DNA of 64,000 nucleotides from Clostridia bacterium (GCA_017435865.1 JAFSEF010000116.1:1-64000), one strand, 5' to 3'. Shown: positions 18,569 to 28,147, numbered from the stretch's first letter. Program-made: numbers and translations. The notes: generated from the letters alone by a model not told the origin.

Positions 18569-20635
18569 ATGACGTTTCAGAATGCGGTTGAACTGTATCT
18601 GCTCAATCCCGTCAAGGAGAATCTTGCCGACCTCGCATTGAAGTTGTGCAACGAAATGACAACCAATGAAAAAATAAAAATGCTGCGTGGTCATGCCATG
18701 CGTGCAACGGTAAAAAATGTATTCAGGTATGCCCGTTATTACAATGCAACCCCCTACGGTGCAGGCGGTTGCAAGCGTCTGGGAATTCCGGAAGTGCGTT
18801 TCACAGACGGTCCCCGCGGTGTTGTTATGGGCAAATCCACCTGTTTCCCCGTATCCATGCTCAGAGGTGCAGCGTTTGATGATGACCTCGAATACCGCAT
18901 CGGTGAAGCCATTGCAAAAGAGGCACTTGCACAGGGAGCCAACTATTTTGCAGGCATCTGTATCAATCTTCTGCGGCATCCTGCCTGGGGCAGAGCACAG
19001 GAAACCTACGGTGAAGACCCGTATCTGCTCGGCAGAATGGGTGTTGCACTTACAAAAGCCGTACAGAGCTACGGTGTCATGGCCTGCCCGAAACACTATG
19101 CACTCAACAGCATTGAAGACCTGCGTTTTTCGGTGGATGCAAAAGCTGACGATGTAACGCTGCGTGACGTATATCTTCCCCATTTCAAAAAATGCATTGA
19201 TGCCGGTGCACTGTCCATTATGGCAGCCTACAACAAAGTCAACGGCACCTACAGCTGTGACAACAAAGAATTGCTGACCGATATTCTCCGCAACGAATGG
19301 GGATTTGACGGATTTGCCATTTCCGACTTCTTCTTCGGCATTCACGATGCCGCAATGGCACTGGAAGCAGGACTTGACATTGAAATGCCCTATACTTTCA
19401 AATACGCATCCCTGCCGCTGTTGTTAAAAACAGGCAAAGTAAGCATGGAAACGGTTGACCTTTCCGTGCAGCGCATTCTGCGTGCACTGATTGTCAATGA
19501 ACCGAACACAAAACCGCAACCCGAAAGCGTTGTGCTGTGCACTGAACACAGACGACTTGCCAAAGAAGCCGCAGACAAGGGTATTACCCTGCTGAAAAAC
19601 AAAGACAAGTGCCTGCCGATTGCAGAAGACAAAAGAATTGCCGTTATCGGCCGATATGCAGACAAGGTCAATGTCGGCGACCACGGTTCAAGCAATGTTT
19701 ACAGCCCGTATACCGTTACACCTTACAAAGGATTGTTGCGTCGTTTCGGTGCTGAAAATGTAAAGCTCTACAACGGCTGCGACCTTGACAAAGCTTATGA
19801 CCTCGCAAACTGTGCGGATTATGCCGTTGTGTGTGTCGGCAGCGACTATTTGCAGGAAGGCGAATTCCTCGTCAACTTAGGCGAAGTCAAGAAAAAACCG
19901 CAGGGTGCAGGCGGCGACAGAGTCAGTCTGCGGATTCCGTTGGAAGACATTGCACTCATCCGCAAAGTGGCAACCACCAATGCAAAGCTCATTGTCAACA
20001 TCATGGGCGGCAGTGCGTATGTGATCGATGAATGGGACTCTCTTGCCGACGGTATCATCATGAGCTATTACAGCGGTCTTGAGGGCGGCACTTCCCTTGC
20101 AGGCATTCTTGCAGGTGACGTCAACCCCTCGGGCAGACTTCCCTTTACAATGGCAAAAGAAGAAAAAGACTATCCCGAATTCCGCAGAATCGGTGACGAT
20201 ACAAAGGAAATCAACTACGGGTATTATCACGGCTACACCTTGTTCGAAAAAGAAAACAAAACCCCTGCTTATCCCTTCGGTTTCGGTCTGTCTTATACGG
20301 AATATTCACTCTCCCGCGTGAGTGCCGACTATAAAAACAAGGAAGTAAAAGTTCATTTTGCCGTGACCAACAAAGGCGACAAAGACGGTGAATGCCCGGT
20401 GCAGATTTATGCTTCTTCCGAAAATGCCGACCGTCCCGTAAAGCTTCTCAAAGGCTTCAAACGTGTGTTCGTGCAGGCAGGTCAGACCAGGAAAGCCACC
20501 GTCACCATTCCTGTGGAAGATCTTGCATTTTATGACAGTGAAACAAAACAATACGTTGCAGATGCCGCTTACTGCTTCCATGTGGGTCTCAGCAGTGCCG
20601 ACACAAAGGTGAGCAAAACCATCACGATTGAATAA
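18569..20635 (+). CDS. Glycoside hydrolase family 3 protein (beta-glucosidase type, 688 aa)
   Basis: A GH3 N-terminal barrel runs over about residues 40-300 (PEVRFTDGPRGV; CPKHYALN with the conserved KH). The catalytic nucleophile Asp lies in GFDGFAISDFFFG near 255. The C-terminal alpha/beta domain follows, and then a fibronectin-III-like domain (YPFGFGLSYTEYS at about 570, then a beta-rich region). There is no signal peptide, so it probably acts on imported oligosaccharides or glycosides. The start was chosen at the ATG 10 bases after AAAGGAG. It is followed 14 bases later by an alpha/beta hydrolase, so the pair may deacylate and deglycosylate the same compound. Exact specificity (glucose, xylose or other) cannot be read from the sequence. 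Confidence 0.9.
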   Translation: MTFQNAVELYLLNPVKENLADLALKLCNEMTTNEKIKMLRGHAMRATVKNVFRYARYYNATPYGAGGCKRLGIPEVRFTDGPRGVVMGKSTCFPVSMLRGAAFDDDLEYRIGEAIAKEALAQGANYFAGICINLLRHPAWGRAQETYGEDPYLLGRMGVALTKAVQSYGVMACPKHYALNSIEDLRFSVDAKADDVTLRDVYLPHFKKCIDAGALSIMAAYNKVNGTYSCDNKELLTDILRNEWGFDGFAISDFFFGIHDAAMALEAGLDIEMPYTFKYASLPLLLKTGKVSMETVDLSVQRILRALIVNEPNTKPQPESVVLCTEHRRLAKEAADKGITLLKNKDKCLPIAEDKRIAVIGRYADKVNVGDHGSSNVYSPYTVTPYKGLLRRFGAENVKLYNGCDLDKAYDLANCADYAVVCVGSDYLQEGEFLVNLGEVKKKPQGAGGDRVSLRIPLEDIALIRKVATTNAKLIVNIMGGSAYVIDEWDSLADGIIMSYYSGLEGGTSLAGILAGDVNPSGRLPFTMAKEEKDYPEFRRIGDDTKEINYGYYHGYTLFEKENKTPAYPFGFGLSYTEYSLSRVSADYKNKEVKVHFAVTNKGDKDGECPVQIYASSENADRPVKLLKGFKRVFVQAGQTRKATVTIPVEDLAFYDSETKQYVADAAYCFHVGLSSADTKVSKTITIE

Positions 20636-20649
20636 AAAGGAGTAAAACC

Positions 20650-21684
20650 GTGAAACAGGATTTTCTGATTGATTCCTATATGCAAGGTCTGTTCGGGCAG
20701 GTTTACCGTGACCCGTTTGCTGACGTGCACAACAAGGAAGATGCGCAGGCTGTGTGCAGGGATTTGCAGAAAAAGCTGCAGACGGTTTTTGCTGTGGACC
20801 TGATTCCCGGTAAAAAAGAAAAAGCAGACATACGCTGTATCCGGGAAGATGACCGCGGCACCTACATACAAAAGAAGCTTGCCGTTACTTTTTGCGATGC
20901 ACTGACCATGCCCGTGTATCTGCTTGTACCGAAAAACGGCAGTAAAAAAGCACCCTGCACCGTGGCATTGTGCGGTCACGGATACGGAGTGCGGCAGATT
21001 GTCGGTGTGCAGAAAAACGGCAGGCCGAGAAAGTTACCGTTTTTTGACGAGTATCAGAAGCATTTTGCCGTGCAGCTTGCCGAACGCGGCTGCATTGTGG
21101 CAGCTCCCGAATTGTTCGGTTTCGGCGAAATGAAACTGAAAAAGGATATGAAAATTCCGTTCTATTCTTCTTCCTGCAAAACCGTATCAAGCCATCTTCT
21201 GCCGTTCGGCATCACAACGGCAAGTATGCGTATTCTGCAGGCACAGGTGTGTGCGGATATTCTGCTGCAGATGCCCGAAGCGGATGCCGAAAAACTCGGT
21301 ATCATGGGCATTTCGGGCGGTGGTCTGACGGCTCTGTATGCGGCTGTGCTTGATGAGCGTTTTCAAAAAATCTGCATTTCGGGTTATGTCAATTCATTCA
21401 GAACAAGCATTCTCAGTATGTGGCATTGTCCCGACAATTACTTCCCCGACATCATCCGTTACGGTGACATCGGTGATTTTGCGGCGGCACTTGCACCGCG
21501 TACGCTTGTGACGGAAAGCGGTAAAAGAGATCCCCTGTTTCCGATTGAAGGAAGTCTTGAAAGTATTGAAAAAATCCGCCGTGTTTACTCTCTGCTGGAT
21601 GCAGAAAATAAATATACAGCGGATGTATTTGACGGAAAACACCGTGTCAGCGGTGCACACAGTTTTCGGATTCTGTCGGAATAA
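20650..21684 (+). CDS. Alpha/beta hydrolase, acetylxylan-esterase/dienelactone-hydrolase-like (344 aa)
   Basis: It starts with GTG after AAAAGGAGT. The nucleophile elbow is GISGGG in MGISGGGLTALYAA (about residue 224). An upstream oxyanion segment is CGHGYG. Candidate Asp and His of the triad are in RDPLFP and GAHSF near the C-terminus. There is no signal peptide. The length and layout match cytoplasmic esterases of the AXE1/abhydrolase_7 group, which remove acyl groups from carbohydrates. The pairing with a GH3 enzyme supports a role in glycan or plant-glycoside breakdown, but the substrate is inference. Confidence 0.8.
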   Translation: MKQDFLIDSYMQGLFGQVYRDPFADVHNKEDAQAVCRDLQKKLQTVFAVDLIPGKKEKADIRCIREDDRGTYIQKKLAVTFCDALTMPVYLLVPKNGSKKAPCTVALCGHGYGVRQIVGVQKNGRPRKLPFFDEYQKHFAVQLAERGCIVAAPELFGFGEMKLKKDMKIPFYSSSCKTVSSHLLPFGITTASMRILQAQVCADILLQMPEADAEKLGIMGISGGGLTALYAAVLDERFQKICISGYVNSFRTSILSMWHCPDNYFPDIIRYGDIGDFAAALAPRTLVTESGKRDPLFPIEGSLESIEKIRRVYSLLDAENKYTADVFDGKHRVSGAHSFRILSE

Positions 21685-21686
21685 TC

Positions 21687-22244
21687 TTATAATTCATTGC
21701 TGCGGTAGTGTTCCAGTTCTTTTTGGAACGCTGCCGTTTTGTCATATCCGCAGCCGAACATTTCGGGACAAAAGCCGCGGTAGACGCACTCACGCACCAT
21801 GCAGTGTGCAAGTTCGGGTTCGCATTTTGCAACTTCATCCTTCACCATCTGCCAGGCAGCTCTGGTTTCAGGGCTGGCACAGGTGCAAAGACGTTTGCGG
21901 GAAATGTTGATCATGGTCTGACCGTCGCATTCGCATTCGTGCGATACGGGTGCATCCTGCGTTTTGGCGGTGCGGTCTTCGCCTGTACGGTCACTTCTCT
22001 GGCTCTTGACAAAATGCTCAATGCCGATTTTGTGGCGGACAAAATGGACACTGACCCAATAGGGCAGATCGATCCATCTCCATGAAAATTTAAGTTTACG
22101 GATGGGAGAATGCTCGGCACGGATGAGTTTGAGTTTCCATTCGGAGTCGGGGTATTTGCCCGTTGCTTTGCCGATGGTGTTCATGGTGGCATCCTTTACA
22201 TCCTGCCAGTTGTCCTCGTGTTTAAAATTTTCTATATGAGTCAT
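21687..22244 (-). CDS. ThyX-superfamily-like protein (185 aa)
   Basis: The best resemblance is to flavin-dependent thymidylate synthase. FVRHKIGIEHFVKSQRSDRT occupies the place of the ThyX signature RHRxxSxNExSxRY, and a later helical segment (ELAHCMVRECVYRGF) resembles the C-terminal part of ThyX. Key ThyX residues are not conserved: the second Arg is Lys, and the Ser/Arg pattern is shifted. It also has many cysteines (ECEC, CTC, C-rich tail). It may therefore be a paralogue with another activity, as occurs in phages, or a highly diverged ThyX. The start at 22244 follows AGAGG. It converges on the hydrolase gene. Function is uncertain. Confidence 0.5.
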   Translation of the reverse strand: MTHIENFKHEDNWQDVKDATMNTIGKATGKYPDSEWKLKLIRAEHSPIRKLKFSWRWIDLPYWVSVHFVRHKIGIEHFVKSQRSDRTGEDRTAKTQDAPVSHECECDGQTMINISRKRLCTCASPETRAAWQMVKDEVAKCEPELAHCMVRECVYRGFCPEMFGCGYDKTAAFQKELEHYRSNEL

Positions 22245-22301
22245 AACAAACCTCTGCTCAGTTTTTTTATATCTTATCACAGTTCAGGCTCAAATGCAAT
22301 A

Positions 22302-23057
22302 TTATTTATAAAGTTGCACCTTCACACGCAGTTTTCCTTTTTTGGAAACAGAATCAATCCCCTCATAACGGAATCTGCCGAAACCGCGTACGGAAACAAC
22401 GGCTCCTGCAGTGACCGTGCGGCTGCCCTGCATTGCTTTGCCGTCTGCAAACACTTTTTCCTGCCTGAACAATGCGGCGGCATTTTCGCGTGACAATGAA
22501 AAAACGGCAGCCACAAGACAATCAAGTCTTTCGGATGCAACAAGCACCTGTTTTTCTTCCCGTTCGGATGCAACCCCCGCAGGCAACTGCTCGATCACTT
22601 CACAATGCAGTGTCGTATGCTTTGCGGATGACAGCTCGTTGCAGATCATCTCAGCCATGTGTGAGAGCACAAACACATAGGCAATATTGTCTTTCAGCAG
22701 GATATCACCGATGACTTCCCGTTCAATGCCAAGTCCCATCAATGCCCCTAAGACATCACGGTGGGTCAGTTTGTCGGCATACTTCTGACTGACAGGCGAA
22801 CAACACAGCAGTGTGACAGGAAACACGGGTTCATATCCGAACAGTTCCGCATCACCGAAGGCAGCAATCACCCGTTCGCAATCGTCATGACCGCCCCAGA
22901 GTGACAGTCCTGCATAGGACAAACCGATTCTTTCCTTGTGCAGCAAAGCCTGTTCGTGCAAACCGATAAATGCGGTATAACGATACTTCCCCGTTGTGCA
23001 GGCCTGTTCGGCAAGATCATATAAGCGGTTGACAAAGACGGTTTCATCCGCAGGCAT
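22302..23057 (-). CDS. ylmH: YlmH-type S4-domain RNA-binding protein
   Basis: The protein has 251 residues. The N-terminal and middle parts match YlmH of Firmicutes (GLSLWGGHDDCERVIAAFG; HRDVLGALMGLGIEREVIGDI). The C-terminal S4 RNA-binding domain is at about 175-250 (SLSRENAAALFRQEKV, TVTAGAVVSVRGFGRF). In Bacillus and pneumococcus YlmH lies next to division genes; from memory it has been linked to rescue of stalled ribosomes by binding obstructed 50S subunits. Here it stands apart from sepF/divIVA. The start was moved to 23057, where AGGAG lies 7 bases upstream. Confidence 0.92.
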   Translation of the reverse strand: MPADETVFVNRLYDLAEQACTTGKYRYTAFIGLHEQALLHKERIGLSYAGLSLWGGHDDCERVIAAFGDAELFGYEPVFPVTLLCCSPVSQKYADKLTHRDVLGALMGLGIEREVIGDILLKDNIAYVFVLSHMAEMICNELSSAKHTTLHCEVIEQLPAGVASEREEKQVLVASERLDCLVAAVFSLSRENAAALFRQEKVFADGKAMQGSRTVTAGAVVSVRGFGRFRYEGIDSVSKKGKLRVKVQLYK

Positions 23058-23088
23058 TGCAGTCACTCCTTTTTGCATTTTTCTATTG

Positions 23089-23097
23089 ATTATACCA
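23089..23097 (-). promoter_or_regulatory. Extended -10 promoter of ylmH
   Basis: The minus strand reads TGGTATAAT, an extended -10 element. No good -35 is seen at 17 bases. It lies about 32 bases upstream of the ylmH start. Confidence 0.5.
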
Positions 23098-23271
23098 CAA
23101 TTTATTCCCTCGTTTTATTCTCTTTTTGCACAACAATCATCCTCTTATTTTGTTGATTCAAACAAAAAACGACTGCTTATAAGGAATAAAACCAAAATTA
23201 TTGACGGTAATAAAAATAAATGTTAAAATATAGTATCTGTAATTATTTTTATTTTCAGGAAGTGTTTGACC

Positions 23272-24987
23272 ATGAAGATAAAAAAGCTTAAAAATAAACT
23301 GAAGAAAAGCTTTCCTGCTTTTGACGTGCGTGAAGAAAACAACTGCCGCATCGTCACGGGTGAAAGCGACAACTGGAATGACATTATAAACGCCTGTTCC
23401 ATGTGCGTTTCAAAAGACAAAAACGTGCACGTTGTCAATGACATCCGCTACACAGGGAAAGCCGAAGAACCGATGCGTACACCTGTTGAGCAGGATTCTT
23501 TCCTTGAAGGCAAAGAACCCGATGTGCTTGTCATCGGCGGCGGTATTTCGGGTGCGACCATTTTACGCGAACTGTCCAAATGGAAAGTCGATGCACTGCT
23601 TGTGGAAAAGGAAAGCGACCTTGCCATGCACGCATCGGGAAGAAATGACGGTGAAATCCACCCCGGTGTGGATCTTGCCAAAGGTTCACTCAAACAGCAT
23701 TATGTTCTTCTGGGGAACCGCCTGTTTCCCGATCTGTCCGACAAACTTGATGTTCCGTTTGACCGTTGCGGTCAGTATGCCTGTTTCACACAGGGTGCAT
23801 TGATCGGCTTTGTCGGCTTGTATGCATTGAAAAGAAAATACATCGACGGTTGCAGCGACACGAAGATCATTTCAGGCCGTACACTGCGGCAGAAGGAACC
23901 CAACAGCAACCCCGATTTTAAATTTGCACTATACAATCCGTCGGCAGGCTGCATCTGCCCCTACGGTCTGACCATTGCCTGTGCTGAAAATGCCGTGCAG
24001 AACGGTGCTGCCGTTTCCCTGAACACGGTTGTGACGGGTATGACTGTTGAGAACGGAAAAATCACAGCCGTACAGACCAACCGCGGCACACTGCATCCGA
24101 AAATTGTTATCAACGCGGCAGGTGTGTTTGCGGAAGAAATTGCAAAAATGGCAAACGACCGTTTTTATTCCATCCATCCCCGTCGCGGCACAAACTCCAT
24201 TCTTGACCGCAAAGCAGGCAGGCTGATGAACGGCATTGCTTCCGTCAAAGTGTTGGAGCTGCATTCGGGTCACACAAAAGGCGGCGGTTTGCTGCACACG
24301 GTACACGGCAACATTCTGGCAGGTCCCGATGCGGTGGAAACGAACGAAAGAGAGAATTTTGCAACCACCCCCGAAAGCATCAACACGGTTTTCACAAAAC
24401 AGAAAGTAACCGTTCCCGACCTGACCGAACGCGACATTATTACATATTTCACAGGTGTCCGTGCACCTGATTTTGAAGAAGATTTCATCATCGAAAACGG
24501 CAGAAACACAAAGAATCTGATTCACTGTGCCGCCATTCAGTCACCCGGTCTGACGACCGCTCCTGCAGTTGCAAAAGATGTTGCACGCATGGCGATCGAT
24601 ATTTTGCAGGCACAGAAGCTTGTGCTTCGCAATGATCGCTTTAAAAGCGAACGAAAAGCACCGCCAAGACTCGCTGAAATGTCCGTAGCAAAACGCAACA
24701 GACTTATCAAAGAGAATCCCGATTACGGTCAGATTGTCTGCCGCTGTGAAGAAATCAGCAAAGGTGAAATTATAGATGCACTCAATGCACCGATCTGCGT
24801 TCCGACCGTGGACGGTGTCAAAAAACGAGTACGACCCGGCATGGGACGCTGTCAGGGCGGTTTCTGCTCACCGCTTGTGGCACAGATCATTGCAGAGCAT
24901 CAGGGCATTCCCCTTGAGCAGGTCACCAAAGCCGGCGAAAAAGCCTTCCTCCTCTTCGGAGAAACCAAAGGAGGCGATGCACAATGA
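23272..24987 (+). CDS. GlpA-like FAD-dependent glycerol-3-phosphate dehydrogenase homologue with BFD-like [2Fe-2S] domain (571 aa)
   Basis: After about 80 variable residues comes a DAO-type FAD domain (VLVIGGGISGATILRELSKW at about 86, EKESDLAMHASGRNDG). The C-terminus has a BFD-like iron-sulfur domain (VCRCEE...CQGGFC near residues 490-530), as in anaerobic GlpA. The start at ATG 23272, after AGGAAG, is preferred to an upstream in-frame TTG. It overlaps the next gene by 4 bases. In Firmicutes, GlpA-like, GlpB/HcnB-like and DUF1667 proteins form a three-part anaerobic dehydrogenase. Its substrate in this operon could be glycerol-3-phosphate or another 2-hydroxy compound. Confidence 0.88.
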   Translation: MKIKKLKNKLKKSFPAFDVREENNCRIVTGESDNWNDIINACSMCVSKDKNVHVVNDIRYTGKAEEPMRTPVEQDSFLEGKEPDVLVIGGGISGATILRELSKWKVDALLVEKESDLAMHASGRNDGEIHPGVDLAKGSLKQHYVLLGNRLFPDLSDKLDVPFDRCGQYACFTQGALIGFVGLYALKRKYIDGCSDTKIISGRTLRQKEPNSNPDFKFALYNPSAGCICPYGLTIACAENAVQNGAAVSLNTVVTGMTVENGKITAVQTNRGTLHPKIVINAAGVFAEEIAKMANDRFYSIHPRRGTNSILDRKAGRLMNGIASVKVLELHSGHTKGGGLLHTVHGNILAGPDAVETNERENFATTPESINTVFTKQKVTVPDLTERDIITYFTGVRAPDFEEDFIIENGRNTKNLIHCAAIQSPGLTTAPAVAKDVARMAIDILQAQKLVLRNDRFKSERKAPPRLAEMSVAKRNRLIKENPDYGQIVCRCEEISKGEIIDALNAPICVPTVDGVKKRVRPGMGRCQGGFCSPLVAQIIAEHQGIPLEQVTKAGEKAFLLFGETKGGDAQ

Positions 24988-26240
24988 AACAATATGACGT
25001 AACCGTCATCGGCGGCGGTCCGGCAGGTCTTGCAGCTGCCGTTGAAGCACACAAAAACGGTGCAAAGGTGCTGCTTGTTGAACGTGAAGCCCGTTTGGGC
25101 GGCATCCTCAAACAATGTATACACGACGGATTCGGTCTTGTGCGTTTCGGTGAAAAACTGACGGGCCCCGAATATGCCCAACGATTCATGCAGGAATTCA
25201 AAGACCTGCAGATTGAAGCTTCAACTCTGACTTTCGTCACAAAGATTGAACGCTCATCGGAAGGCTTTTTACTGACACTTGTCAACCGTGAAGGTCTGTC
25301 GAAAATTCTCAGCCAGACCATTATCCTTGCCACGGGTTGCCGTGAACGCACCGCAAAACAAGTCTTTATTCACGGCACACGGCCTGCAGGTGTTTTTACG
25401 GCAGGTACGGCACAGAACTTTGTAAACCTTTGCGGCTGTATGCCGACAAAAAAATGCGTGATCCTCGGTTCGGGAGACATAGGCCTCATTATGGCACGCA
25501 GGCTGACACTCGAAGGTGCACAGGTATTGGGTGTGTATGAAATTCAGCCGACCCCCTCAGGCCTGACACGCAACATACATCAATGCCTGTATGACTATGA
25601 TATTCCGCTGCATCTTTCACACACCGTAACCCGTGTGTTCGGGCATGATCGCCTGACAGGGGTGGAAGTTGCACAGGTGGACGACAACAAACGTCCGATT
25701 GAAGAAACAAAACAGTTTATTGAATGCGATGCACTGATTCTTTCCGTGGGGCTGATTCCCGAAAATGAAATCGCGGAGAATCTCGGCATTCAGACGGATC
25801 CGCATACAAAAGGTCCGTTCTGCGATCAGAATCTGCAGACACTGCACGACGGTATTTTCTCCTGCGGCAATGCACTGCACGTCAATGATTTGGTTGATTA
25901 TGTATCGGAAAGCGGCGAAACAGCCGGCAGAAATGCTGCAAAATGGAAACGATTCAACCGTTCTTTTGCAAGTATTGAACCGTCTGACGGCATTTCTTAT
26001 GTTGTACCGCAACGCATAAACGTCGCTGACGAAAACATGAACACCATTCTGTATTTCAGAAGTGCAAAAGTATTTGATAAGGTGACATTGCAGATCCTGA
26101 TCAATGAGAAGTGTGTGTTTGAAAAAAAATACAACCATCTGCGACCTCCCGAAATGGAACGTCTGCCGTTTGATTTTACCGCTTTCGGTTTAAAAAACAC
26201 AGACACGGTCAAACTGCTCATCAAGGAGGATGCACAATGA
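24984..26240 (+). CDS. NAD(P)/FAD-dependent oxidoreductase, second subunit of the GlpA-like complex (418 aa)
   Basis: A pyridine-nucleotide-disulfide-type flavoprotein without a redox disulfide. The FAD motif is VIGGGPAGLAAAVEA (residues 7-21). The NAD(P) motif is VILGSGDIGLIMARRL near residue 160. LILSVGLIPENEIAE and GIFSCGNALHVNDLVDYVSESGE are the C-terminal FAD contacts. It resembles HcnB/GlpB-like subunits that always neighbour GlpA-like and DUF1667 proteins in clostridia. Start and stop overlap both neighbours (ATGA), indicating stoichiometric production. It probably passes electrons between the GlpA-like subunit and NAD(P) or another carrier. Confidence 0.88.
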   Translation: MKQYDVTVIGGGPAGLAAAVEAHKNGAKVLLVEREARLGGILKQCIHDGFGLVRFGEKLTGPEYAQRFMQEFKDLQIEASTLTFVTKIERSSEGFLLTLVNREGLSKILSQTIILATGCRERTAKQVFIHGTRPAGVFTAGTAQNFVNLCGCMPTKKCVILGSGDIGLIMARRLTLEGAQVLGVYEIQPTPSGLTRNIHQCLYDYDIPLHLSHTVTRVFGHDRLTGVEVAQVDDNKRPIEETKQFIECDALILSVGLIPENEIAENLGIQTDPHTKGPFCDQNLQTLHDGIFSCGNALHVNDLVDYVSESGETAGRNAAKWKRFNRSFASIEPSDGISYVVPQRINVADENMNTILYFRSAKVFDKVTLQILINEKCVFEKKYNHLRPPEMERLPFDFTAFGLKNTDTVKLLIKEDAQ

Positions 26241-26593
26241 AAGAAATGGTCTGCATCGTATGTCCGAACGGTTGCCTGCTGCATATTGACACGGATGGCA
26301 ATGACCTGAAAATCAGCGGTCAGAAATGCAAAAAAGGTCTTGCGTTTGCAAAAACCGAAATGACGGCACCAATGCGTACGGTGTGTTCAACAGTAAAAAC
26401 CGCTTTTAAGGATGTTCCCGTTCTGCCCGTCAGAACCGACAGGGAAATTCCGAAAGAAAAAATCTTTTCCGTTATGGCTGCCCTCAACAGCTTTGTGCTG
26501 CAGGAAAGATGCGGCATCGGAGAAGTGCTTATTGAAAAAATTTGCGGCACAGATGCCGACATAATAGCTACAAGTAACATTTTAAAGGAGTGA
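26237..26593 (+). CDS. DUF1667 domain protein, small third subunit of the GlpA-like complex (118 aa)
   Basis: A short protein beginning with a cysteine cluster (CIVCPNGC at residues 5-12, then C in GQKCKKG), likely binding Fe-S or zinc. It then has the typical DUF1667 body (PVLPVRTDREIPKEKIFSVM). The family is known as the companion of the two flavoproteins encoded upstream. Its exact role is not established; it may be an electron-transfer or assembly subunit. It overlaps the upstream gene by 4 bases. Confidence 0.9.
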   Translation: MKEMVCIVCPNGCLLHIDTDGNDLKISGQKCKKGLAFAKTEMTAPMRTVCSTVKTAFKDVPVLPVRTDREIPKEKIFSVMAALNSFVLQERCGIGEVLIEKICGTDADIIATSNILKE

Positions 26594-26599
26594 CACAAC

Positions 26600-28144
26600 A
26601 TGGGTGAACCGCTTGTTTTGACGTTTGATATCGGCACACAAAGCATTCGTGCTTTACTTTGCAACAAGGAGGGTAACTTCCCTGCTTTTGTGCAGATGCG
26701 TTATGAAACACCGTTTATTTCCGAAGAACCCGGTCAGGCTGAACAGGATCCTGCATTTTATTACGATATGCTCTGCAAAGCGTCTCTGGAACTCAAAGAA
26801 AAAGCAGGAGATCTTTTCAACGACATCATTGCCGTGACCGTAACCACCATCCGTGACACCCTGCTGTGTCTGGATAAAGACAAAAAACCGCTTCGCAACA
26901 TGATCCTCTGGCTTGACAGACGTGAAGCGAAAAATGACCTGCCTGCAGGCGTGATGAAGAAATTTGCATTTGAATATGCAGGCATGATGGAAACCGCAAA
27001 AATGCAGCACAGAGCCGCATTCTGCAACTGGATCAGAGAAAACGAGCCGCATATTTACCGCCGTACGGAAAAATTTGTACTGCTGCCGACGTATCTCAAT
27101 TACCTGCTGACGGGTTCGCTGCGTGACTGTGCAGCCAATCAGATTGCACATCTTCCCTTTGACTACAAGAACCGCAAATGGATGGCTGCAGGCGAAATGA
27201 CACGCTGCGTGTTTGACATTCCCGAAAGCAAGCTCTGCCGTCTTGTCAAAAGCGGTCAGAAAATCGGCGATATCACCGAAGAAGCTGCAGCTGCCACGGG
27301 CATTCCCGCAGGTCTGCCGCTGATTGCAACAGGTTCCGACAAGGGATGTGAAACCCTCGGTCTGTCTGTCAACAAAGCCGGCAAAGCTGCCATTTCTTTC
27401 GGCACATCCGCAACCATTCAGTTTGCAACACAGAAATACTTTGAGCCGCAGCAATTCCTGCCTGCCTACCCTGCCGTTCTCAATGACACATGGAACCCCG
27501 AAATTCAGATTTTCTTCGGGTACGCCATGCTGCGTTGGTTCATCGCACAGTTTGCACAGGAAGAAACAAGGCAGGCTGATGAACAGGGCATTGCAACAGA
27601 GGAAATTCTCAATGCACATCTTGATGAAATCCCTGCAGGCTGTGACGGACTGCTTGTGCAGCCCTATTGGGAACCCGGTGTTGCCAATCCGCTTGCAAAG
27701 GGTACCATTACGGGCTTCACCCCCATTCACACAAAATATCACATTTACAGAGCCATCATCGAGGGCATCAACTTTACCCTCATGGAAGGCATGAAGCTGA
27801 TGGAAAAACGCTCCAAGACCAAAATCAGCGAGCTTTACATTGCAGGCGGCGGTTCGCAGAATGACACCATCTGTCAGATCACTGCCGATATGTTCGGTCT
27901 GCCCGTCAAGCGTATTCACACCCACGAAGCATCTTCCATCGGTTCTTCCATGGTCGCATTTGTGGCACTGAAAGAATTCAAGAACTATGATGCTGCCATC
28001 AAATCCATGGTCCGTGTGTGCGACACGTTCCATCCCGATTTCAAGAAAACCGCTGTCTATGAAGACATTTTTGAAAATGTTTACTCCAAGCTGTACAACA
28101 AAATGCTGCCCGTATTCAAGGGCATGAAAAAAACGGAGGAATAA
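26600..28144 (+). CDS. FGGY-family carbohydrate kinase (514 aa)
   Basis: The N-terminal ATPase fold is LTFDIGTQSIRALLC (residues 5-19), LWLDRREAKND is the FGGY substrate-side motif, and the phosphate-binding loop region is GSDKGCETLGLSV near 247. The C-terminal lobe has YIAGGGSQNDTICQITADM. The length fits glycerol/xylulose/erythritol kinases. The specificity signature cannot be resolved by eye. It is more xylulokinase-like than GlpK-like, because the usual GlpK glycerol motif (WNRRT-type) is not seen. In this operon it would phosphorylate the imported compound before oxidation. The ribosome binding site is AAAGGAG. Confidence 0.9.
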   Translation: MGEPLVLTFDIGTQSIRALLCNKEGNFPAFVQMRYETPFISEEPGQAEQDPAFYYDMLCKASLELKEKAGDLFNDIIAVTVTTIRDTLLCLDKDKKPLRNMILWLDRREAKNDLPAGVMKKFAFEYAGMMETAKMQHRAAFCNWIRENEPHIYRRTEKFVLLPTYLNYLLTGSLRDCAANQIAHLPFDYKNRKWMAAGEMTRCVFDIPESKLCRLVKSGQKIGDITEEAAAATGIPAGLPLIATGSDKGCETLGLSVNKAGKAAISFGTSATIQFATQKYFEPQQFLPAYPAVLNDTWNPEIQIFFGYAMLRWFIAQFAQEETRQADEQGIATEEILNAHLDEIPAGCDGLLVQPYWEPGVANPLAKGTITGFTPIHTKYHIYRAIIEGINFTLMEGMKLMEKRSKTKISELYIAGGGSQNDTICQITADMFGLPVKRIHTHEASSIGSSMVAFVALKEFKNYDAAIKSMVRVCDTFHPDFKKTAVYEDIFENVYSKLYNKMLPVFKGMKKTEE

Positions 28145-28147
28145 GCA

